A stretch of 64,000 nucleotides of DNA from NCBI GenBank assembly GCA_963922205.1, contig CAWUHX010000139.1:806001-870000 (forward strand), written 5' to 3'. The notes below the pieces were generated by a model. That model saw only the letters and a list, made by a program, of their open reading frames with translations, was not told the origin of the DNA and ran no database searches. This document shows, piece by piece, positions 20,655 to 32,834 of the stretch. The stretch comes from Romanomermis culicivorax (Eukaryota; Nematoda; Enoplea; Mermithida; Mermithidae). Position 1 is the first letter of the stretch; every line of letters begins with the position of its first letter. Made by a program: the position numbers and the translations under genes.

Positions 20655-23600
20655 CTATTTGATAATCGCCTGTTGTAAAAATTGGAACGTGTTTTGAGCT
20701 GGATATTTCAAGTTTAAAATATTACAATATACAAGAAGGTACATAACTGCATCACAAAATGAGGTAACATTGTCAAGCAAAGTGTGCTGTTCGGCAGAAA
20801 TAAAAAAAGTAATACCACTTATTTGCTTGATAATTCCAATGAAGGAACTCGATCCATCCAACTTGCTGCCAATTGATTCGTCTAATTCCAAGTCTAAGGC
20901 ACTATCCTGAATAGAAAGAAGATTCAAAAGATTGGAAAACATGAGTAGCGCAGAATTACAAAGCTAAGAAAGAAATAGAAATTAACCTTAACTCCCCTAG
21001 ACGACAAAATGATCCAACAGCTTCCTTCAATATTCCTGGAACGGCCAAAAGAGCTTCATTTTGTCATGCACTGATTGGATCCTGCTCATCACAAAGTAAC
21101 CCAATAAGTTCCTGAAAATAAAAAACAAATTAATAATATATTCATGTGAGAAAAATTAGTCGCACATGCATGTTGGGTGTTCCCTCATGAAGGAATGCTT
21201 CTCTCATCCCCCAAAAATTGGAAGAAAAAGGTAAATAATTAATTTTTTTTAGTTGGAATAAGATTTTGTCTTCAATTGCATCTTCAGGAATGTATAAACT
21301 TGCATGTCAAGCACATGTTTGAAAAAATGCCTAGGTGCCTGAGTAAAAGTATTAACATTTGCAGTGCTTATGTGTGTAAAAGCATCAACATTTTTAGTCT
21401 TGCGCACATTTTCTCTAGAATAACATTCATGATTTTGTCCAATGATGTGGACCAATGATCTTTAATATTTACTCCAAAGAATTCTTGTGCAACCTATAAG
21501 ACAAACACTTTGGAATTACAAGAATCTGTTTAACATCTCATCCTATTAATTACTTCATTGCTTCTTGATAAAGCTGGCCAAAGATTAAAAATTTCGTAGA
21601 GATAATGCAATCGCTTTTCATTTCTCTCATCAACAAATTTATCAACAATATGAGGCCAACGTAACGCATATGAAGAATGCATCAAATGTTTGACTGCCTT
21701 CCAGTCGCAAGGGATAATATGCACTAAAAAGTGGAAAAATTTATACAAATGGTTTTTTGGTTTCATTTGTGGGAAGACTTTGGTCCTGCTAGAATTCTGG
21801 GAGACGAGGCAATCAGGATTTGTGGGATTAGTTTAAATTATGGAACAATCTGACCATACATGACACATGCACACTCAGACTTTCCAGAGTCAAGTAACTT
21901 CTTCCTGCTTTATGAGTTTATCACATTTTTTGTCTATTTAGAATTTTTTGGTATCATAGTTCTAAAATTGTTGCTAATTACTTGAAAAACATAGTTGGAG
22001 TGACAAAAAATTTCATGTGGTTGGTCTAATTAGCTCTGCAATGTCGGAATTAGGTAACTTGAAGCACATTGACCCTCTGCCCATGTATGAATCTCACTTT
22101 TGGCCGCTGCTTCTTGACGATAATTGTTACAAGTTTCTTCAGTTTCTCCTGGTGGATAATCGAGGCGAAAATTGACTTCCCCTCGCCTGGCTTTCACAAT
22201 AGCCTTATGGCCTGGTGGGGCGTCTGGATTCATATGACTTTTTTCCCTTTGTTTACCTGAAATTATTTCATTTTTTGCTTTAGGAGATTTCAGAGAGATT
22301 CACAAAATAAATCTCTTCAGTGTTTTTTTTTAGCGCGGCCTCATTGGCGCTTGAGCTAATGAAGCCAAAAATCTATTAGCGCACATCAGGGCCCAAAATT
22401 TTTGACGTTTTTTGCATGTAAACGTGCATAAATTCATTAGCGCGCCTGCTAATGACCAGGATTTTTCATTAGTGCAGCCCAAAAAATTTTAGCGCTGCGC
22501 TAAAAAAAAACTGTGAAACTCTTCATCCATTACCTGGAAAATCATAAAAAAGACCTACTTCAATTGAGGAATCTTGACCAGTTAACCTCAATGCCCTCGT
22601 TTATTGCTCAGCTTTTGGTCAATACTATAGACCCAACCTTCATATCTGCTTCCATATGGGGTTTCTTGTTTTAAAATTGGAAATTTTTCGACCAACTGTT
22701 TGGCAACTTGTGCCCTTTGGGCTGCTAAAATAAATAAAAACTAGTATTATTTTACATTGGTGTTCTTACATTTTGCAATATTTGTTAAACTCTGTCCTCT
22801 AGGATATGAGTAGTCTTCAACTAAAATATGGAAGGGAAGACCCTATTTTTCAACCTGGGGCAAAAAATCTCAGCCAGATAGGGACAGTATTTCATTTTTG
22901 ATGATTTATGATTCATCATTATACTGGTATCATCTACCTACTCCCACACATGAAAAAATTTCCTGATAAATGACTTCTGAGGTTACATTGCACAAAACAT
23001 TTGGGAAACTCTCATTTTGTACTAAAATTATGAACATTGCAATAAGTCAAATTACCCGATGGATATGGAGTGCAACAATATATGGCATCACCCAGGGCAG
23101 TCAATATAAGGCTTTTGAGCCATTTTCCAGATGATAAATGGTCAGCTTTTGAGGCTGTCCTTATTCCAAGTCCAGCTGTCCTTATTCCAAGGGGTGGATT
23201 CATAAGCATAGTCTCTGGCCTAGACTCTAAAGAAGACAAATAAATTTTGCAATTTGATGTGCAAAGGAAACTTCATTCATATAGTGAAACCACCATGAAT
23301 CGAAAACTAAGATAAAATACAAGAGGAATAGCAAAAACTACCTTCAAAATTCTGGCTAGTTTGTGAGGAAGTACAATCTTTTTTAATGAGCGACAAAACA
23401 GTTCCATTTTGAAGTTCCTGAGGATCCGTAAAATTACCAAATTCGCCGAATGTTTTGTCAAAAATTTGAATTTTATATTCATCCTGAAACAAATCAGACG
23501 TCAATAATAGCAAAAGTAAATTTTAAATTAACCCACATTGAGGTATACACACTAAATAGGATTTTTGACAAATCTGTAGGGTTCGCTTACCAAAACAATA

Positions 23601-23755
23601 TATGCAGAATCTAAAGAGGATGACTGCAATTGAGAATTGATTTTCAATTCTAAATGCTGTCTAAAATTGTCCATATTTAAAAAAGGTCCTGTGATCTTTA
23701 GTCGTGGTTTTGATGATGGACTAATAACCACCATAATATTTAATTTTATTGTCAA
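20655..23755 (-). pseudogene. CACTA companion gene (second EnSpm protein), multi-exon
   Basis: Minus-strand pieces in order match the second protein common in animal EnSpm elements. 23755-23560 and 23485-23340 give a PB1-like start with YKIQIFDKTFGEFGNFTD. 22730-22560 has VAKQLVEKFPILK. 22233-22030 has RRGEVNFRLDYPPGETEE. 21766-21530 has a W-P-x-I helical block. 20942-20655 has the terminal YPAQNTFQFLQQ. The introns are short, with GT-AG ends plausible at several joints. A hAT-like MITE sits between two of the exons. The C-terminus overlaps no other gene. I did not resolve every splice site, and the exon near 22560 looks frame-disrupted, so I call it decayed. Its role is probably DNA binding or assembly of the transposition complex. 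Confidence 0.6.
22318..22515. mobile_element. hAT-like MITE nested in the CACTA element (198 bp)
   Basis: The left end is CAGTGTTTTTTTTTAGCGC and the right end, reverse-complemented, CACAGTTTTTTTTTAGCGC. The flanks are AATCTCTT (22310-22317) and AAACTCTT (22516-22523), an 8-bp target duplication with one mismatch, the hAT signature. The interior repeats CATTAGCGC-like words. It has no coding capacity. Confidence 0.75.
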
Positions 23756-23889
23756 GCTATAGCTGAAAAACTAAATGAAATGTTGAATTACATGCACCCC
23801 AAGATAGCTTTGTTGGATAGAAACAAAAAACCAAGATGACAACAGCTATTTAGAATACTTTATTTTAAAACGATTGGTTCAAAAACTTG

Positions 23890-26800
23890 AAACTTCAGGG
23901 CAATCCACAATTTTCCACAATATTTATATGCATGCAAAGAGTAAAAACTATCCAAAACATTTTGCTTGAGAACATGAATAGTACTTTTTTCCTCAATCAG
24001 CTCATAGCACGAAAAATGAAAAGAGTAAAATGAAGTAAAATGGGTACACAAAAATATATATCACTATTTATCAAAAGTATATAATCAATACGACAAAATT
24101 CAGGATGCCCACATGCAAAGCCATGGACCACAAACATTCCAGTGCGATATTTTTGGCCGAAAACAGTTATTTCCTTTCCAACTTCAACTCTGTCCAGCAT
24201 TGGAAACTTTTGCCAAAAAGCATCTTTATGTAAAGCTGGCAAATTGTTGACCCAAAATGTAGAAGATGAAATGACCATTTTTTTCTTCTTTAAAATAGGA
24301 TTCTGACATCATCAGGTAAGTTTGCCAAAGCTGATGTCTTTTAGACAATGTAGAACAAATATTCTTGAAATTTAATGTTTGATGAATGATATGTTTGAAA
24401 AATGCATGCTTCGACTCAAAATGAATAGTTTGAAAGTAAATTAATGGCCCAAATTTCCTAATCATATCCCGGTAATGTTCGACAAAATGATGTTTAGGTT
24501 TCAGCCTGTTGTTTGGAAAAGCTTTTCGGAACCAAAACAATGTTCTCTAATTACCAAATCTAGAATGCAGATTTGGTATTCATCAAATTTTTCGGCAAAA
24601 GTAAATTCAACGATTTTTCTTAGCATCAAAATGCACTTCCAAGCACAATCATCGCTTGGAACCATTTTACCAACCAATAAAGGCAAAAATCTAAGCAAAT
24701 ACAAATTTTTGGTAGCATTACCACCAACATTTTCTCCCTTGCTAAAATCGGGATGAATAAAATCAAAAATATTTCGACAATCAAGAATTCCAAACTGGAA
24801 ATGTTTCAGACAGTTTTGGATGTAATTATAGTCAAAATAATTTTTACTAATAAAATACGTCAATGCAAGACTCAGTTCATGAGGTACAATGCCTTCCCCC
24901 AGGTCATGGGTTGGATCAGGTGGTAATATTCGTGTGACATGAACCAAATCCAAGGAATTCATTGGAGAATTGAATTTTATACCATGAGCAGACCAGTGTG
25001 CATCACCGGATTCGACTTCAGCCACATGGGCATCATAGTTTTCTTCATCATTCTGAAACAGAGCTATTTGGTAGGTTGTAAATTACTCAAAAGACTATAT
25101 AATCAAGGATATTTCAAAAAGGCCACAATTCTCTCAGCTAACTTTTAGACTTCATGAACAAATTGCAAATTTCCACAAATTCCAAGACTACATCATAAAA
25201 TTTCACCTGGATATCCGCAGATGAAGCAGAGCAAAAACGACAAACATGTTGAACATTGGGTCCGAATCTTTCCAAATAGCAATCCATGGCATGTGCTGAT
25301 GAAAAAAAATACTGCTAGTTACCAGTAAAAATTGATTAAAACAGACTACACAGTGAGATAATTAATCACAAAACTTAAATCAAGAAATGAAAAAATGAAA
25401 GAATAAAGAAAGACAGGAAGATAAATAAAGTTTTATGGTGTAAAATGCCTTATAGTCAGCTTACCAGCTAAGTTGTCTGCACAAATGCATGCCACAGTGC
25501 CATAAATATAATGATTTAATTATTTAATGAATAGGCCAGTTTGCTCGAGAATTGAAATGTCATATAAAATCGGCTGTAGAACTTGTGCAAGACCACATTC
25601 TTTCACAGCAGCACCGGGACACAGTGCCGCTAATCTTATCCCTTGCAAGCATCCATGGAACTTTTGTGGTAAATTACCAATTATATAATAAAATGCGCTT
25701 AATTTTCGTTTTCTAGCATACATGCCAATTGGATTGACAGCTGTCCAGTCATCATTATATAAAAAAATCTTCAAATTATACTTATCTATTGTTTTGAAAT
25801 TTATTAGCTTATTATAAGCCCCATCATGAAATGCAGTATATTTGAAATCTTTAGCTGTAAAGAAAAACATGTTTTAGTACTCACATATGCAATGCAGTAT
25901 TCAATTGGGATCACAATCTGGATTTCATCCTGGTATTTATTTACAAATAAAGATTTGATTTACTTAACATCAGTCCAAGAAAAAGTCCTCCCAGCTGAAT
26001 ATCACACACATGCAGCCATGGCAGAATTAGCAAGCAACATCAAAATAGTAGTCAAAAACCTAAATGAATTACTTTCACTTTCATTCAAAAATTTGTCCAG
26101 TACATCACTGTTTTCAAATAATGTAGCAAGATCTTTCAAAATTGGGATGTAAACCATCATAAATTTTTTATTTCGTCCACTTTTAAGGATCATTTGCACT
26201 GAAAAATTGAACTTTTTCAAAACTATGACTTAGCAAAATAAAAGCAGTTTTTCATATTTACTGGGTGCAACATGAGGCAAATGTTGAGTAAAATAAAGCT
26301 TTCGAAGATGCGATGTACTGAGAGATGCTTTATCACCAGTGAATCGCATTAATAGGTCAGATTGCAGGAAATCATTTTGCGAAATGGGTGATGACAATGA
26401 ATCAAAAGCATGGCCTATCGATAATGAGTGAAGATCCTTAAACCCATCAAAAATTTCTTGAATCGTATACTCTGGAACATGCCAAGCAACTTGCATTTTA
26501 AGGAAAAATAAGGCCAATGCTTTTTCAAAATTTTGATTAGTGTAACAAGCAGTGGCCGCCATACCAGGATTTTCATTGTTTCCACTTCTCTGAACACTAT
26601 CTTCATCAACATCATCCACTAAATCATCCTCGATATTTTCACTTCTGTCCAGCGACAAATTTAAAATTGGTTGATCAGACTTTGTGACAACATAGCTGCT
26701 ATCCACTTTATCAGTAGCCAACATGTGGGATCGTGATAGATGACTACTCCATGTTCCAGGATTATTTGTGGAGAATGTACAATTTTCATAGCAGCATTTA

Positions 26801-27099
26801 ACATTTTCATGATTTTTACAAATATGGACACTTCTCTAATGGGAGCAAAGTTCATACAGCGAGTGGAACAAAGGAGTCCCATCATTGTGGCAAGTAGGAC
26901 AAAAATAAGCAACATTCATATCAGGTTTGTTTTTGGCTCTATGATTATGGTGAATGTGTATGTTAATCGATGCCAAACGTAATTTAGTTCCACAGTCCTC
27001 ATGAGGACATGGATAAAATTTAACACCAAAGTGGAAAATAGGATAGTGTAAAAAGATCTGCTGCTTAACGATACTGCAGCCACACAGCTTGCAAATCAT
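23890..27099 (-). pseudogene. EnSpm/CACTA transposase, multi-exon, one nonsense codon and one frameshift
   Basis: Reading the minus strand from 27099: a C2H2/Cys-rich zinc-finger start (CKLCG, CPHEDC, FCPTCH); an in-frame TAG near 26822; a further zinc-finger block and an acidic linker to 26230; an exon with YIPILKDLATL (26220-26002); and an exon with LYNDDWTAVNPIG (25870-25520). Short exons follow around 25490 (CICADNL) and 25290-25200 (CRFC). The conserved core at 25050-24226 contains ILPPDPTHDLGEGIVPHEL, NLYLLRFLPLLVGKMVP and LKPKHHFVEHY. A terminal exon at 24278-23890 has VFGQKYRTGMFVV. These blocks in this order are diagnostic of animal EnSpm transposases, which cut at CACTA-type ends. 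A frameshift near 24540 separates the LLVGK block from the KPKHHF block. Confidence 0.78.
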
Positions 27100-27894
27100 T
27101 GTCGAAATTAGCTGAATATTGAAATGATTATAGAAATCAAACCATAAAAAATAGTTTGCATATGGATATGCATAACTCTGATCTGAGTGGGAAATTATGC
27201 ATGTTCAGATATAAATTAGAGTTGAAATTCAAAATGTTTTCTATCTATTGAGATGTCAAGAACCCACTTTTTGGCTGAAAACAATTGATTTTTGGTATTT
27301 TGATTAGCATTAATAATGTTCAACAGGTGAATCAACTTTTGTCTAGGTATCAAAGGTCCAATCATTTAGAATTAACCCTCGCTTGTCAAAAATCCAAACA
27401 GTTGACAAAATTAAATATGAATTTCAATTGCCACAACCTGAAATTTTTGATGGCGCCACAAACAGAACTTCAGTCATAAAAATTCGAGACGTTGATAACT
27501 AGAAGTCAAAACTAGTTGTTAAACTAAAACTTCTGAAAATTGATTCTTCAAAAATTTACGCCCATTTTTATCCCTGTTTAAAGTTTTCGACCAGTCTTAG
27601 AAGCTGACCGACCTGCAGTTTTCCTGAGGATTTAGTGCCCAAAAATTAAAAAACTGATGTAAGCTCTGCTCTACCATTCTTCTTCAAGCTTGTATTTTGC
27701 GCGTCATCAAATTTTTGTGTCTAATTTTTAGTGCAGAATGACCACTGCTTCTGCTTAATAAAATGCACATAATGATGTTGTCATTTAGTTTTGTAACTAA
27801 AAAGCACTATAACTTAGCAGTCACCCGTCCATCCCACTTTTAGCTGACGTTTTCATCTTTTCTGCTTCCAACGACACGACTCACATAATGATTT

Positions 27895-28055
27895 GGGCCG
27901 ACTAAAATGCGGACGCGGACACGGACAGGTTGAGGACAGGCAAAAAATACGCCAGAATCTGTCAGAATCCGCCTGTCCTGTCCTGCCTGCGTTTTAGAGA
28001 CATTTTTGTTTGTCCGCAACCTGTCGGTGTCCTTGTCCGCGTTTTACTCACACCT
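27895..28055. mobile_element. Foldback MITE nested in the CACTA element (161 bp, 9-bp duplication)
   Basis: The arms CTAAAATGCGGACGCGGACA (left) and GTAAAACGCGGACAAGGACA (right, reverse-complemented) extend about 37 bp with few mismatches. Flanking TAATGATTT at 27886-27894 and 28056-28064 is a perfect 9-bp direct repeat. The interior also alternates GGACAGG/CCTGTCC words, so nearly the whole element can fold back. Confidence 0.75.
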
Positions 28056-28135
28056 TAATGATTTCGTGATTTAGTTTCTATCTTTTTAACCTAATTTACC
28101 ACTATTTTTAATCTTCTATTTAGACGTAATAAACT

Positions 28136-28153
28136 ATTATTATTATTATTATA
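28136..28153 (+). repeat. TTA trinucleotide microsatellite
   Basis: About six consecutive TTA units. Confidence 0.8.
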
Positions 28154-28537
28154 TAGTTTTATAACTACATTCTAATCAATAATTAACTCGAATTCCAGCC
28201 AGAGAGCAGAGCAGGGCTTCTTCAAAAACGTCAGGAAAAAAACGCCAGATTTCCGGGGGGTGGGTTCTCCTACTCCTCCCCTCCCTCCTCCTAATTCCTC
28301 TACTTCACTACATTTTTGCCCGACTTGTAAGTTGTAACAATGTTTGCTGTTTGGCCCTCCACTAGTTCTCGAGTTAATTATCGATTCCCATTCCTAATCC
28401 AGAACCAGAACGCCATCAAAATTCAAAAAATCAGAAAATTTTCAATAAGTTCGGCAGGTAAATTTATACAGTAACTTTGGAATATAGGCAGCTGATCACG
28501 TGTGTGTGTGCATAAATATCTACCTGCGACCCTTTTC

Positions 28538-28713
28538 AACATGAAAATTTCATGTTGGTGCAACATGAAAAAAATACAAAAATGATGGTATGTTATTTTT
28601 CATGTTAGTTCAACATGAAACTTTTTCTTATGGAATTAAACATGAAAGTTGCATGTTCGAGAAGAAGTGAACATTAAAAGTTCATGTTGATTCAACAAAT
28701 CGTTTTTACAGTG
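28538..28713. repeat. Right subterminal repeats of the CACTA element
   Basis: AACATGAAA and TTTCATGTT words alternate from 28538 to 28690, mirroring the left end. Confidence 0.7.
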
Positions 28714-28715
28714 TA

Positions 28716-30078
28716 CTGCCATCTGTGGATGTACAAAAAAATTCATGTTAAATTTTAAAATTCAAAATGTAAATCTTTCTGAAAAAAATGTGGAATTATA
28801 TTCAATTGGAAAAACAAAAATCTAGAAATTCAAGACTTTTTAATGCAGTATGGAATTTATTAGGCTATTTTGAAGATCTGATGGTAGTTTTTCTGCTAAA
28901 AAATTTACATCACTTTATTTTTAAAGTCAGAAATTTTCATCTTGGAAGTTAAAGAAGTAAAAGTATCTTTTCAAAAGGAATATATTGTAGAGAAGAGTTT
29001 TTCCAAGAATTTTAAATTCAAATGCTGAATTTTGTAATGAAATCTGATAAATTCTGAATTGAAATTTCAAAAAAAATTCGTCGTTTTTGAATTGCTTTTG
29101 AAAATTTGTCGAAATTTCAGTGTCTTTAATTTATTATTGTAAGTTACATATTGGGAGAGATTCATGTAAAAATCATATTCCATTATTGCTATAGATAAAG
29201 GATTTGGTTTTCGATGTTTGATTAACATCGTTGATTTTTGATTAAAAATGCTGATTTTGTTATTAATATTAGTTATTTGTGAAGAAAGTTTGTGATCTTA
29301 AATAAAAATTACACGAATTCGACATTTTTTTTATCAAAATTTATGTTCCTGATGAAATTTGTAAGAATTTTGTTAGAAACAAATAATTTTCACACTTTTT
29401 GATGAAAATTTGTGATTATTGCATTAAACGCTATAAAAATCAGGGTTTTCATAAAACTATTCTTCTTCATATTTTTCATTTTAAAGTTTTAGATGTTTAA
29501 AATTTTGAAATTCTTACTGCAATTTTTTTTTAAATTTGGATTTTTTTTTATATTTACTATTTCATCCAATATGGCTAAAAGTCAACTTTAGTTACCTCAC
29601 AACAACTATTTTGTCATATTTGATATAGCAACATTATCTTCTTTCCCGTTTTAAGAATTCTTAAAATTCAATTTTTCTGCAGTTTTTCTTTGTTTTTGCC
29701 AATTGATTGCCTGTATGATTGATTTTGTATGTATATTACTTTTTCACTTTTTGTACTTTTTACTTTTTGAGAATTCTTTTTTACTCTTTACTTTTTGAGA
29801 ATTCAAACAGTTTTATTATTCATTTCTTTTGGCACCAACAGTTGTTTTACCAAAAATTATTTTTAGCCTTTTTACATTGAATAAATTTTTTTGCAACTTT
29901 CTGTGATTTTAATTAATCTGTTTATTATAGAATTTTTTCAAAGGGAATAGAAATGTAGCGTTGATAAGTTTTTTGTATTTCAGCCATATTCATGATAAGA
30001 ATTACTATTATTAACATGTGTTTCATTATAATGGTTTCTCTTACAATGTATTCTATAGTAGAAAAACAGATAAAGAAT
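28716..30078. other. Very AT-rich DNA, no gene recognised
   Basis: It begins with the continuation of the tandem repeat broken by CACTA. The rest shows only low-complexity A/T words. Confidence 0.4.
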
Positions 30079-30364
30079 ATGCCGGTTGTTCTATTCATAC
30101 TAAAAAACGGCGCCGGCCGGCGCCCCGCTGTACCGCCTCTGAAGTATGAATAGGTTTTTGTAATTTCTGTGGCGCAGTGCGGCGCCCCATTAGGTTTCAA
30201 CTGAACCAATACACATTTTTTGAGAAGAGCAAAATCCAAAAGTAAAAAAGTTTTGTACGGTGCTGCGTGGTACCGGGCTGCGAAGTATGACAAGCCACCG
30301 CACAGCCCCGCCTGTTAGTATGAATAGGACAACGGGCACCGCGCTGCGAAGTATGACAGGGCTT
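30079..30364 (-). mobile_element. Harbinger-like MITE, copy B (inverted relative to copy A)
   Basis: Reverse-complemented, it starts AAGCCCTGTCATACTTCGCA and contains CTATTCATACTAACAGGCGG. It has the same central segment as copy A, from TTTTTTACTTTTGGATTTTG through GTTGAAACCT. Its left end stops at a CTATTCATACT module and lacks the outer AGGCCC terminus. No minisatellite expansion is present. Confidence 0.75.
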
Positions 30365-31739
30365 TTAAACGTTTGTTGCTTCCATTACAATGTCCACTAC
30401 TGAAATGGAATTATTTTGACAGGAAATCCTTAGATTTCTTCATTTTTCATACATTTCAATATTCAATAACGAGGATCATTCATGTATTAAATTTTTAATG
30501 TAAGAGAATAATTGCAGGAAAAATATCATGATTATAAATTGATTGATGTCAAGGACATATGTCGTCCATTATGTAAGCCCATTAAACAATAACAATCAAA
30601 TTGGATACTTTTATGAATGCTCTGTGAAACAATTTCACAACAAATTATAATGCAATATTCTTCAGCTTCGATAATATCAGGATGAATAAACCACAAATTG
30701 CTATTAATATGCAAAATTTTCTGGTGCTTCACACCTGTTATAAGTTTAAGCCATTATTATGTATATCCTAGCTCACGCGTGGCTTTAGCATGTCTACTAT
30801 CTTTTATAACTTGATATACAATAATTTTCATAATCTTAAACATGTAATCACATGTTTTAACTGGTAATCTTCATATTTAATCATTTATGTCTGAATGAAT
30901 AAGTATATTGCAGGAAACCCATGGGGTTCCCATCAGATGGGAAGACCAGGCTAGTGGCCGGAGTGAGATGGGAGCAGGATTGGTTTGATGTAATGTGGGT
31001 GCAAAGCCTTTTTGGATCCTCCACACACCCCTAATCAGCTAAGCACAAAGTGAAATTTGCTGCAATACAGTCAAAACCTTTGCTGATAAATCTGAATATT
31101 GAAATTTGGAACTTTGATAGTAGTAGCCAACTTTTTGTTCAAATTGACTTCTGTAAAGCAATACAAAGGTAATAGCCACAATTTGTAGATTGATCATGAG
31201 ATTGAGTTTTGAAATACAGCTCATTTCGATTGAGGATGGAATAATAATGTCTAAAAATTTGATTGGAAAAGTGGAAATGGCTGTTATGCCATAGGAAGCA
31301 TAATTTCACAGAGTTATCCCTTTAATCTGATTCACACTCTCTCTTCCCAGTTCCATGAGTTTCTTCCCTGGTACAGTTTCCTTTCCTTCATATCGTTCCT
31401 CTGGGACAACCCATTGGCTCTTCCATGATTCGCCACAGGAATAACAAGCCATGATATCTAGCTCCTAGTCTCTTACACCCATGAGCAGTCACTCCAGTCA
31501 TAGGCTCTCCACACAATTAGGGGTCACGTCAGAAGGCCAACTGTTGCAGTTTTCCCCTACCTATGGTACATATTGGTTCACATATCCTGTGGCCAACTTT
31601 TACACCTCAGCCTGGTGGCTACTAACAACCCAACTCCTACATATGTGTGACATGATGATTCAGACAGAAAATAAAGTTTTTTTTTCTATTCTTCTATTCT
31701 TCTCTTCATTTTCTTCTTAATCTTTCCTTATATTTGCTT
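30365..31739. other. No gene recognised
   Basis: AT-rich to 31000, then mixed sequence. Short frames only; no repeats with clear ends. Confidence 0.4.
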
Positions 31740-32390
31740 CACTCAATTTTTGCACCTTTTCCAATACCCCAATTTTCGCACCTTCTGATGGTCAACAATA
31801 TTTGGCAATTTTTATTTTTCATTCCACCCAATGTCCACACCTCATGTTCAACAGATGGATGATTTCTCTCTTTCCCTTTGGGCAATTTTCGATATTTCTG
31901 TTGGCCACAAGATAGGCAAAACTCTTTTCTTCCTTACTTAATTCTCTTTTTAGTTGCCCAATTTTGACGCCTTCTCTTCGCCACAAAATTGTCAAACATA
32001 TTTTCATGTTCTTTCATTAATTTCCCTTTCCAGTTTTCCCTATTTTCGCACCTTCTTGTGGCCATAGAATTCTTTCCTTGTTCTAAGTGTAGTTTTCTTC
32101 TTCTGTTTGTCTATTTTTTAGACCTTTCCTTTGCCACAGAGTTGGCACACTTCTTTTGTTTCCCCAATCTTTTCCTGTTTGCTTAATTTTGTACTGTCTA
32201 TTAGCCATAAAATTAGTAAACCTTGTTTTTTCTTCTTACAGTAATTTGCCTTTTTGTTTGCCCGTTTTTTGCGCCCTCTTTTGGTCACAAAATTGGTAAA
32301 GGTCTAGTATTCTGATTGATACCTTTTTTCATCCAATTGATCTATTGCTCAGCCATCTTTTGGTTATTCAAATTAGTAAATACATTTTTT
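31740..32390 (+). repeat. Degenerate ~77-bp tandem repeat, about 8 units
   Basis: A phrase like CCCAATTTTCGCACCTTCT, then GGCCACAAAATTGGTAAA and a pyrimidine-rich tail, recurs near 31771, 31888, 31957, 32040, 32107, 32187, 32263 and 32340. Later steps are 67-83 bp. The units are strongly diverged, so the array is old. Confidence 0.65.
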
Positions 32391-32737
32391 TGTTTTTTAT
32401 CCCTTCACTTTTGTCTTCTCTCCACCTACAATAACCTAACTGGGTGAATGCTGCTCCCATCAGGGTTATCTTTTTTTTACTTAGGCAAACATTTCTCTTT
32501 CAGCTAATGTACATATCACCCACTTAACTTTCATTCATTTACTCTTCTCCTTTTGTGCTCTTTTTTTCTCTTGTTCTCAACTATCCACTCATGCTCCTGG
32601 ACAAAATGAACTCTTGGACAGCAATCCTGCCTTGGCTCTTCCATGCTCTTTCATGTATATTCTATTGGTTGTCTGTTCCTAGCTTTTCTTCTTTTTTAAT
32701 ATCTATTTTATCCTATATGTCTTTCAATTTTTTCTCT

Positions 32738-32834
32738 ATTCTTCCCCTTTCTTTTCCCCTTTTTCTTCCTTCTTTTCCTCTTACTTATTCTTCCCCTTTC
32801 TTTTCCCCTTTTTCTTTCTTCTTTTCCTCTCACT
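32738..32834 (+). repeat. 49-bp pyrimidine-rich tandem duplication
   Basis: ATTCTTCCCCTTTCTTTTCC begins at 32738 and again at 32787, with near-identical following sequence. It lies in a longer polypyrimidine tract (32540-32880). Confidence 0.85.

Larger units (their letters stand above)
20047..28713 (-). mobile_element. EnSpm/CACTA DNA transposon, 8.67 kb, two genes
   Basis: The left end reads CACTGCAAAAACCAATCTG and the right end, reverse-complemented, CACTGTAAAAACGATTTG. The flanks share TA (20045-20046 and 28714-28715). Both ends carry arrays of CAACATGAAA/TTTCATGTTG words. Inside, two genes lie head-to-tail on the minus strand: a DDE transposase (27099-23890) and a companion protein (23755-20655), the usual animal EnSpm arrangement. 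At least one nonsense codon and one frameshift in the transposase suggest that this copy is inactive. Two smaller MITEs are nested inside. Confidence 0.88.
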
